Shown piece by piece: positions 26,899 to 33,939 of a stretch of 64,000 nt of DNA. The stretch is taken from contig JAEYUG010000036.1 of NCBI GenBank assembly GCA_023432805.1, positions 42,941 through 106,940 of the forward strand. The letters are read 5' to 3'. The notes beneath the pieces are model-generated. The model was not told the DNA's origin. It worked only from the letters and a program-made list of their open reading frames with translations, and did not search any database. Every line of letters begins with the position of its first letter. The first letter of the stretch is position 1. This stretch comes from Bacteroidota bacterium (GTDB taxonomy: Bacteria; Bacteroidota; Ignavibacteria; SZUA-365). Both the position numbers and the translations under genes were made by a program.

Positions 26899-27044
26899 CT
26901 CACCACATTCAAACGTGAAAAAATGCGCAATCATCGGAAGCCCCTGCTGCCGATCGCATCGATATGGCCGAACATATTGAGAAAGTCACCGAGGAAGCGC
27001 ATGTTGCCACATCTATCCCAATCCTCCACACTTCGGAGACCGCC

Positions 27045-27722
27045 ATGCTGGAACTGACCTACCTGAGCCATTCCTGCTTCCTTCTCAATGACGGAACCCA
27101 TTCCCTTGTTGTCGATCCCTTTCTGACGGGAAATCCCACCGCACAACGCACCGCCGACGAAGTCGATGTCGACTATGTCGTACTCACGCATGCCCACGGT
27201 GATCACCTCGGCGACGGCTTCGCGATCGCCGCGCGCTGCAACGCAGTCGTCATCGCAGTCAACGAACTGGCGAATCATGCAGCTGCACAGGGACTCCAGG
27301 CCCACAACATGCACATCGGCGGAGCATGGACCTTCCCGTTCGGGCGGCTCAAATTCACGATTGCGCATCATGGCAGCGCGTCGCCCGACGGTCAGTACAT
27401 GGGCGAGCCCGCCGGCGTCGTCATCACGATGGGCGGTCGCACGGTGTACCATACCGGCGATACGGGACTCTTTCTCGACATGAAGCTCATCGGCGAGATC
27501 AACCACATCGACGTGATGATGCTGCCGATCGGCGACAATTTCACGATGGGAATCGACGACGCCGTGCGTGCGGCCTCGTTCGTGCGTCCCCAGCTCGCGA
27601 TACCCATGCATTACAACACCTTCCCGATCATCGCCGCAGATCCTGACCTGTTCAGATCGGCTGCAGAGCAGGCCGGCATCACCGCACGCGTCATGCAGAT
27701 CGAGGAGACACTCGTGCTGTAG
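27045..27722 (+). CDS. MBL-fold metal-dependent hydrolase (UPF0173 type)
   Basis: 225 residues from MLELTYLSHSCFLL, with GGAG 9 nt before the ATG. The beta-lactamase fold motif THAHGDHLGD gives the metal-binding HxHxDH, with further ligands in the single His of IAHHGSASPD, HTGDTGLF and the late His of IPMHYNTFP. This is the UPF0173/YtkL-like family of small hydrolases. No substrate can be derived from context; it is divergent from gdhA. Confidence 0.9.
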   Translation: MLELTYLSHSCFLLNDGTHSLVVDPFLTGNPTAQRTADEVDVDYVVLTHAHGDHLGDGFAIAARCNAVVIAVNELANHAAAQGLQAHNMHIGGAWTFPFGRLKFTIAHHGSASPDGQYMGEPAGVVITMGGRTVYHTGDTGLFLDMKLIGEINHIDVMMLPIGDNFTMGIDDAVRAASFVRPQLAIPMHYNTFPIIAADPDLFRSAAEQAGITARVMQIEETLVL

Positions 27723-27888
27723 CGGGATTCCAATACAGAGTCCCGGCACGTGCACGGCATGTCCAGCTGCACCGCAGCCGCAGCGCAGAGCCCGATGCAC
27801 AGGGCCCGATGCGCACCGCCATCGCCCCGTTTGTTTTTTTCAGGCCTGTCGATCAAGTTCGAAGTTTGTCCACGAATTGTGCTCCTGC

Positions 27889-28626
27889 ATGCCTCGTTGC
27901 GCCAGCCTTTCATACCTTCTTCTCACATTCCTTTTCGCCGCCTGTGCGGAGCCTGGCACGGATGTCACCGCCTTCCGTGAGGCGGAAGCCGTACTCGCGC
28001 AGCACACCGCGTCGCTCGTCGCAGGCCGCGACCGCATTCGCGATCTGGCACACGCCTACAACCAGACCGTGGTTCCTGCCCAACGCATCACTGTGCACTT
28101 CGAGCGGTGCAGCCTCATGGCTCGCGACCGCGAGGCAATCGCCCGGCGCATCGAGTCCGAACCCGACCTGTCGTGCCGCGCACTACTCGAAAACATCATC
28201 GATCTCGACGACGCCCTGCTCGAAACCTGCGACGTGATCGACGACGTCACCGCGTCGCTTCCCCCGGCAGTGCGCGTCAGCGACGGCGACAACCACTACG
28301 CCCTCTGCCGACGCTGGCTGATGCGCGAACATGGACTTGCGCGGGCCCAGGCAGATTCCATCCTCTCACATTCCTCCCTCACATCGCATCTCGTCGCCGG
28401 CAATGATGTGTGGATGGCGTGGGATGGAACGTCGTTCGCAACCTTCGTCGCGCAGGGGGTCGCTCCGCACACCCCTGCGGAAGCCGCGCGCGCCGCGCGC
28501 CTTCTCGCCACGCAGGAGGCGGTGCAGCGTGAAGCGGATCGCAGCAGGGCGTGCGTGTCGGTGCTTGACAGCGTCAAGCGCGCAGGCATGCTGGTCGGTT
28601 CGGTACAGACCGCCGTCGTTCCATAG
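27889..28626 (+). CDS. Putative lipoprotein, function unknown
   Basis: 245 residues from ATG 27889 with a short lipoprotein signal MPRCASLSYLLLTFLFAAC (Cys19). The mature part is rich in charged helices (FREAEAVLAQHTASLVAGRDRIRDLAHAYNQ, PAEAARAARLLATQEAVQREADRSRA) with several paired cysteines. No known domain is recognisable. No clear Shine-Dalgarno is present, so the start depends on the signal peptide argument. The codon use and GC match the neighbours. Confidence 0.6.
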   Translation: MPRCASLSYLLLTFLFAACAEPGTDVTAFREAEAVLAQHTASLVAGRDRIRDLAHAYNQTVVPAQRITVHFERCSLMARDREAIARRIESEPDLSCRALLENIIDLDDALLETCDVIDDVTASLPPAVRVSDGDNHYALCRRWLMREHGLARAQADSILSHSSLTSHLVAGNDVWMAWDGTSFATFVAQGVAPHTPAEAARAARLLATQEAVQREADRSRACVSVLDSVKRAGMLVGSVQTAVVP

Positions 28627-28631
28627 TCGAG

Positions 28632-28672
28632 GACGAACGCCCTTGTTGGGAGGACGGACGCCCTCGTCCGTC
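28632..28672. repeat. Solitary copy of the 27-bp hairpin repeat, plus a degenerate copy
   Basis: GACGGACG, loop CCCT, CGTCCGTC occurs at 28653-28672, preceded by the same linker TGGGAG and by an eroded copy (GACGAACGCCCTTG) starting at 28632. This is the unit found seven times at 61531-61720, so the element is dispersed in the genome. Confidence 0.85.
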
Positions 28673-28766
28673 ATTGACGAATCTTGCGTCCACCGCTTGT
28701 CACACGCCGCACGATCCCTCCAAGGCGGACAGTCGCCGATCTTTGCATAGGTGATGCGGGGAGGGT

Positions 28767-29771
28767 ATGTTTCCGAATTATTCACGCATGAACCTGCTCG
28801 TGGAAGACGCCCGATCCTCAACCGACACCTTCGTCCCTGAAGACGCGCTCGACGTCTCGATCGTCGTGCCCCTCTACAACGAGCACGAATCGCTGCCCGA
28901 GCTTGCGCAGCGCATCAAGGACGTGCTCGCGGGTATGGGCCTGCGCTGGGAAGTCTGGTTCATCGACGACGGCAGTACCGACGGATCCCTTGACGTGCTG
29001 CACCGCCTCAACGCCGATGACGGACGCTTCAAGCTCATCAGCTTCCGACGCAACTATGGCAAGAGCGCCGCGCTCGCTGTCGGTTTCGACCGGGCGACGG
29101 GACGCTACGTCATCACCATGGATGCCGACCTGCAGGACGATCCCTCCGAAATTCCCCACCTCATCGCGAAACTCGAGGAAGGCTATGACATGGTGTCGGG
29201 CTGGAAGAAGAAACGCTACGACCCGATCTCGAAGACACTGCCGTCGAAGTTCTTCAACTACGTGACCGGACGCATGTCGGGCCTGCACATCCACGATTTC
29301 AACTGCGGTCTGAAGGGCTATCGGCGCGACGTGGTCAAGAGCGTGCACGTTTACGGTGAAATGCATCGCTACATCCCGGTGCTCGCGAAGATGGCCGGCT
29401 TCTCTGTGACCGAACTCGTCGTGCAGCATCATGCGCGCAAATACGGGGTGACGAAGTTCGGCCTCAGCCGCTTCTTCAAGGGTTTTCTCGACCTGCTCAC
29501 CGTGATGTTCACCTCGCGCTACACGCAGCGGCCCCTGCACGTGTTCGGCACCGCCGGGTCGCTGCTGCTCATCGCCGGCATCCTCATCAACGGCTGGCTC
29601 ACCATCGAATGGCTGCTCGGACATCCGGTCAGCAACCGCCCGCTTCTGCTGCTCGGCATCCTGCTCATGCTCGTGGGGATCCAGCTCATCTCGACGGGAC
29701 TTCTCGCCGAGATGATCACCAAATCAGAGCAGCATCGACTCGACTACAGCATCAAGGAAACACGCGCGTGA
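28767..29771 (+). CDS. Family 2 glycosyltransferase with C-terminal membrane helices (DPM1/ArnC/GtrB-like)
   Basis: 334 residues. The GT-A domain has VSIVVPLYNEHESLPEL, WFIDDGSTDGS, RNYGKSAALAVGFDRATGRYVITMDADLQDDPSEIPHL and the DxD/QDDP acidic motif, then two C-terminal membrane helices (HVFGTAGSLLLIAGILING, LLLLGILLMLVGIQLISTGLLAEM). Such enzymes attach a sugar to a polyprenyl phosphate on the cytoplasmic face of the inner membrane. ATG 28767 follows GGGAGG too closely; ATG 28788 (MNLLVEDA) is an alternative start. First gene of a four-gene glycosyltransferase cassette. Confidence 0.9.
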   Translation: MFPNYSRMNLLVEDARSSTDTFVPEDALDVSIVVPLYNEHESLPELAQRIKDVLAGMGLRWEVWFIDDGSTDGSLDVLHRLNADDGRFKLISFRRNYGKSAALAVGFDRATGRYVITMDADLQDDPSEIPHLIAKLEEGYDMVSGWKKKRYDPISKTLPSKFFNYVTGRMSGLHIHDFNCGLKGYRRDVVKSVHVYGEMHRYIPVLAKMAGFSVTELVVQHHARKYGVTKFGLSRFFKGFLDLLTVMFTSRYTQRPLHVFGTAGSLLLIAGILINGWLTIEWLLGHPVSNRPLLLLGILLMLVGIQLISTGLLAEMITKSEQHRLDYSIKETRA

Positions 29772-30853
29772 CATCCCTTCCCGTGTATAAAAGCGATTGC
29801 CGGCATTTCCGCGGCGACATCCCCTGCACGCCCCACAAGCGCGAGGGTGTGCACTGCGAGACATGCCCCCACTACGCGCACACCGACCGCAATGTGCTTA
29901 TCATCAAGCTCGGCGCGATCGGCGACGTGATCCGCACGACCCCGCTGCTGCGGCGTCTGCGCACCCTGCATCCCGGCGCACGCATCTGGTGGTTGACGCT
30001 CACGCCCGAAATCCTTCCTTCGGATGTCGATGTGAAGCTGCGTTTCGACATGGCCTCGATCATGTCGCTGCTCGCCGTCAAGTTCGATCTGCTGATCAAT
30101 CTTGACAAGGACCGCGAGGCATGCGCGCTGGCCGACCGCATCGCGGGCAGCGTCAAGAAGGGTTTCATTCTTCGCAACGGCATCTGTGCACCCATCGACG
30201 AGCATGCCGAGCACAAGTTCATGACCGGCATCTTCGACGATCTGAACCAGGCCAACACGAAGCACTACGTCGAAGAGATTTTCGAGGTCTGCGGCTGGAA
30301 GTGGGAAGGGGAGGAGTATCTGCTCGAGTTCTCGTCGGACCGCGTCTTCGGCCTCGACCACGCACGACCGATCGTCGGTCTCAACACCGGCTGCGGCGGT
30401 CGGTGGACAAGCCGGCTCTGGCCCGAAGCGTCGTGGATCGCTCTCGCACGTCAGCTGCAAGGCGCCGGATGCCAGGTGCTCTTCCTCGGCGGCGAACAGG
30501 AGCATGAGAAGAACCAGCGACTCGCACAGGAGACTGGTGGACTCTATCTCGGGCATTTCCCCCTGCAGACATTCATTGCACTGATGAACGAATGCGACGT
30601 GATCGTGAGCGCCGTGACCATGGCCATGCACATCGCGATCGGACTCCGCAAACCCCTCGTGCTGTTCAACAACATCTTCAATCCCCACGAGTTCGAACTC
30701 TACGGCCGCGGCGAGATCCTCGCACCCGCGAAGCCATGCACCTGCTTCTTCAAGCCCACCTGCGTGAATCCCGACTACCGCTGCATGGAACACCTCACCC
30801 CCGACTCCGTGCGCGACGCCGTGCTGCGCTGGGTCCCTGCGAAGGCGGTCTGA
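29768..30853 (+). CDS. Family 9 glycosyltransferase (heptosyltransferase-like) with Cys-rich ends
   Basis: 361 residues from a GTG start that overlaps the GT2 stop (GTGA). The core matches GT9/WaaF-like enzymes: VLIIKLGAIGDVIRTTPLLRRL, FDLLINLDKD, IVGLNTGCGGRWTSRLWPEASW, VLFLGGEQEHEKN and VSAVTMAMHIAIGLRKPLVLFNN. Unusual are four N-terminal cysteines (C11, C20, C30, C33; the last two as CETC) and four near the C-terminus (PCTCFFKPTC ... YRCME), which could bind zinc or an Fe-S cluster. I recall this N-terminal pattern in other GT9 proteins of environmental bacteria but know of no function. Confidence 0.88.
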   Translation: MTSLPVYKSDCRHFRGDIPCTPHKREGVHCETCPHYAHTDRNVLIIKLGAIGDVIRTTPLLRRLRTLHPGARIWWLTLTPEILPSDVDVKLRFDMASIMSLLAVKFDLLINLDKDREACALADRIAGSVKKGFILRNGICAPIDEHAEHKFMTGIFDDLNQANTKHYVEEIFEVCGWKWEGEEYLLEFSSDRVFGLDHARPIVGLNTGCGGRWTSRLWPEASWIALARQLQGAGCQVLFLGGEQEHEKNQRLAQETGGLYLGHFPLQTFIALMNECDVIVSAVTMAMHIAIGLRKPLVLFNNIFNPHEFELYGRGEILAPAKPCTCFFKPTCVNPDYRCMEHLTPDSVRDAVLRWVPAKAV

Positions 30854-30860
30854 CAACAGC

Positions 30861-32036
30861 ATGCGCATCGTGCTGGTCGGTACGGCCTATCCGCTGCGCG
30901 GGGGCATCGCGCACTACACGGGCCTGCTCTTCAAGCATCTTTCCACACGGCATGACGTCACTGTCGTCACCTTCTCGCGCCAGTATCCGAGATTGCTCTT
31001 CCCGGGCAAATCGCAGGAGGAGAGCGGCGATGCGGGGATTCCCCTCGAAAGCCACCAGTGGATCGATTCGATCAATCCGCTGACCTGGATCCGCACCGGC
31101 CTGCGCATCCGAGGCATGCGGCCCGACCTCATCCTCTACAAGTTCTGGATGCCCTTTTTCGCACCGTCGTACGGTGTGATCGCCGCCCTTGCGCGGTGGG
31201 GAAGGCCGGCGACAAAGACGATGTTCATCTGCGACAATGTCATTCCCCATGAGAAGCGTCCCGGTGACAAGCTGCTGACCCAGTTCGCCTTCCGCTTCAT
31301 CGACGCGTACATCGTGCAGAGCCGCGCGGTCGACCGCGACCTGCGCCTCTGGAAGCGCGATCCCCTCGTCAGCCTCCTGCCGCATCCCGTCTACGAGATC
31401 TTCGGCGAGGAGACCGACCGCAGTACAGCCCGCCATGAGCTCGCGCGCCGGCATGCGGCGCTCGAGATCGCCGACGACGAACGCGTGCTGCTCTTCTTCG
31501 GATACGTGCGCGATTACAAGGGACTCGACGTCCTGCTCGACGCCATGCCGCTCGTGCTCGCGCGCATGCGCGTCCGTCTGCTCGTCGTCGGCGAATTCTA
31601 CAACGACGAGGCGCGCTACCGCGAGCAGATCGCGCGGCTCGGTCTCGGCGAGGCCGTGCACGTGCATGCCGACTATGTCGCCAACGAGCACGTCGGTGCC
31701 TTCTTTTCGGCGGCCGACGTGTTGACCCTGCCCTACAAGAGTGCCACGCAAAGCGGCATCATCCAGATCGCGTACAACTTCCACCGTGCAGTCATCGCCA
31801 CCGATGTGGGGGGATTGGGGGAAGTCATCGTTGACGGCGTCACGGGCAGCATGGTACCCCCGTTGCGACCCGACCTCCTTGCGGAAGCCATCTGCGCCTT
31901 CTTCGACGGTGCGCGTTTCGACGACATGCGCGCCGCCGTGATCGAGGAGAAGAAGAAGTATACATGGGAGCACATGGTCGAGGGCATCGAAGCCCTCCAT
32001 GCCCGCGCCCTGCAACCCCCATCATCCACACGCTGA
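30861..32036 (+). CDS. Family 4 glycosyltransferase
   Basis: 391 residues, 7 nt after the GT9 gene. The GT-B fold shows the N-terminal GGIAHYTGLLFKHLS acceptor-side loop and the C-terminal nucleotide-sugar domain: LLFFGYVRDYKGLDVLLDAM, LLVVGEFYNDEARYREQI, ADVLTLPYKSATQSGIIQIAYNF and VIATDVGGLGEVIVDGVTG, with the retaining-enzyme acidic region. It probably extends the glycan assembled by this cassette. The sugar is not predictable from sequence. Confidence 0.9.
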   Translation: MRIVLVGTAYPLRGGIAHYTGLLFKHLSTRHDVTVVTFSRQYPRLLFPGKSQEESGDAGIPLESHQWIDSINPLTWIRTGLRIRGMRPDLILYKFWMPFFAPSYGVIAALARWGRPATKTMFICDNVIPHEKRPGDKLLTQFAFRFIDAYIVQSRAVDRDLRLWKRDPLVSLLPHPVYEIFGEETDRSTARHELARRHAALEIADDERVLLFFGYVRDYKGLDVLLDAMPLVLARMRVRLLVVGEFYNDEARYREQIARLGLGEAVHVHADYVANEHVGAFFSAADVLTLPYKSATQSGIIQIAYNFHRAVIATDVGGLGEVIVDGVTGSMVPPLRPDLLAEAICAFFDGARFDDMRAAVIEEKKKYTWEHMVEGIEALHARALQPPSSTR

Positions 32037-32039
32037 TCC

Positions 32040-33677
32040 ATGGCCGGAACGAAGTCCCTCAAGCGCCCGACCACCCGCGCCGCCGCGCCGGGCTCCACTG
32101 ATTCCTTCGACCTCGACCAGTACGTCGACAAGTACATCTGGCTTGTCATCCCCGTACTCGTCGCGCTGTACTACTGGTTTGGCAGCGGGTCCACCGGCTT
32201 TTACCAGGACGACGAGATCGGGCATTATCGCAACATCCGCCAGTTCTGGGGCGACCCGTTCAGCATCATGGGCAACCAGCCCAAGCCCGGCTGGAAGATC
32301 CTGCTCGTCGTGCCGGGACTCTTCGGCTTCCCGGGCGTGATGCTCGCGCATGCGCTCATTGCCGCGCTCACCGTCGTCTTCACCTACAAGCTTGCCCGTG
32401 CGATGGGCTTCCGCAATGCGTCGATTGCTGCACTGCTGCTCGGCGTACAGCCCCTCTGGTTGCAACTCTCCTTCCGTGCCTACAGCGAGATCACCGCATC
32501 CCTCTTCGTGATCCTCATGCTGTGGAGCTGGGCGCGCGACCGGCACATCCTCGCTGCGATCTTCGCCTCCTACGTCTTCACCATCCGCCAGGAGTTCGCA
32601 CTTGTGGCGATCGGTATCGGCGTCATCTACCTTGCCCGCAGGCAGTGGCTGCCCTTCCTGGCGCTGGCGTGGACCCCGATCGTGCTCACCCTCATCGGGT
32701 GGATGGCCACGGGCAACATCATGTGGCTCATTGACGACATGACCCGCGTAGGCACGGGGTTCGACGTACCGCACAAACCCTTCTGGCACTACTTCGGTGT
32801 CGCGATCCACATCTTCGGTCCCGTCTCCCTCGCCCTCTTCATGGTCGGGTACTGGACGACCTTCTTCCCGTTCGAGCGCATCCGCGAGACCCTGAAAAAG
32901 GAGGGGCTGCTCCTGTTCACCTTCACGGTGATGTGGGCCTGGTCGGTGTTCTCGGCATGGGATTACACATCCCTGTTGGGGATGGAGAACAGGAGTCCCA
33001 ACCCGGGGCACTGGCGCTACGTGCTGTCGATCGCACCTCTCGTGGCCGTCTACGCGGCAAAGGCGCTCACCGTCGTCACCGAGGGGAAGCGTCGCGCTGC
33101 CGTGGCCGGCGTGCTGGGCGCCTTCGTGCTCGTCACGTTGCTGTTTCTCTCACGCGCGAGCGACGGTCTGCTGCTGACCGCCGAGGCCTCGTACACGAAC
33201 CTGCTCATCGTGCTGCTCGTGGCCGTGCTCTTCTCCGTCGTGATGTGGACGCGTGCGATCGGAATCGGTGCAACGGGAGTCCTGTTGCTCATTGCCGGCC
33301 TGGCGCACACCTTCGCGACCGAGAAACCGCGTACACTCGACGTGGAGGCCGAGACTGTCAAGCGTGCGGCGGAATGGTATCTGGCACAGAGTGCGGACCT
33401 GCAGGCACGACCGCTGTTCGGTAATCACGTCCTCTTCCGCTATTTCGCCGACATCGACATCAATGACAAGAACCGGGACCGCTCGATGCAGCTCGAGACC
33501 CTGGCCGCAGCACCGAAGGGCAGCATCGTCGTGTGGGACAGCCACTACGGCAACAGCCAGTTCGGGGGCAACGTGCCGGTGGATTCACTGCTGAACAATA
33601 CCGCGTTCACACCGCTCGAACAGATCGTCGCACCCGATCAGCGTTTCGGCATTCTCGTCTTCGAAAAAACCAGATAG
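32040..33677 (+). CDS. Polytopic membrane glycosyltransferase (GT39/ArnT/PMT-like)
   Basis: 545 residues, 3 nt behind the GT4 gene. About ten hydrophobic segments alternate with short loops. The first lumenal loop carries the acidic pair YQDDEIGHYRNI, the position of the catalytic Asp in GT39/ArnT-like enzymes that use polyprenyl-phosphate sugars. A soluble C-terminal domain of about 110 residues follows the last helix. Together with the GT2 enzyme (which makes polyprenyl-P-sugar) it could glycosylate a lipid or protein in the periplasm. Assignment is by topology and the DDE loop only. Confidence 0.75.
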   Translation: MAGTKSLKRPTTRAAAPGSTDSFDLDQYVDKYIWLVIPVLVALYYWFGSGSTGFYQDDEIGHYRNIRQFWGDPFSIMGNQPKPGWKILLVVPGLFGFPGVMLAHALIAALTVVFTYKLARAMGFRNASIAALLLGVQPLWLQLSFRAYSEITASLFVILMLWSWARDRHILAAIFASYVFTIRQEFALVAIGIGVIYLARRQWLPFLALAWTPIVLTLIGWMATGNIMWLIDDMTRVGTGFDVPHKPFWHYFGVAIHIFGPVSLALFMVGYWTTFFPFERIRETLKKEGLLLFTFTVMWAWSVFSAWDYTSLLGMENRSPNPGHWRYVLSIAPLVAVYAAKALTVVTEGKRRAAVAGVLGAFVLVTLLFLSRASDGLLLTAEASYTNLLIVLLVAVLFSVVMWTRAIGIGATGVLLLIAGLAHTFATEKPRTLDVEAETVKRAAEWYLAQSADLQARPLFGNHVLFRYFADIDINDKNRDRSMQLETLAAAPKGSIVVWDSHYGNSQFGGNVPVDSLLNNTAFTPLEQIVAPDQRFGILVFEKTR

Positions 33678-33707
33678 CGACTTCCGCTTTTCGCGCGTGG
33701 ACCTCTT

Positions 33708-33754
33708 GAGGGACCGCTCGGTGCACGTTGAAATATCTGCACTTGCGGTCCCTC
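33708..33754. terminator. Two-tier hairpin in the gap after the glycosyltransferase cassette
   Basis: Outer arms GAGGGACCGC / GCGGTCCCTC (10 bp, perfect) enclose an inner 5-bp stem GTGCA / TGCAC around a 12-nt loop. It lies 31 bp after the last glycosyltransferase stop. There is no T tract directly after it, so it may be a terminator of another type or a structured leader. Confidence 0.45.
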
Positions 33755-33939
33755 GCCTCATTGATTTTCTCAAGCACAGATGCTAGGTTGAGAGTACTGG
33801 TCCCATTCTGTTTCCTCGACGAGTCCTGTCGTCGTCTCGCATTGTCCATCCATCGCAACACACAGGTATTCCATTGAACGCAATCACCCCAGGCGCCATC
33901 CGTCGCAGTACTGCGACGCGGGCGTTGCGGCGCGGTGTC

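Noticed and set aside
27723..27888. Terminator or small RNA in the gap after the MBL-fold gene
   Set aside because: A T7 tract is present, but no stem of more than 5 bp precedes it.
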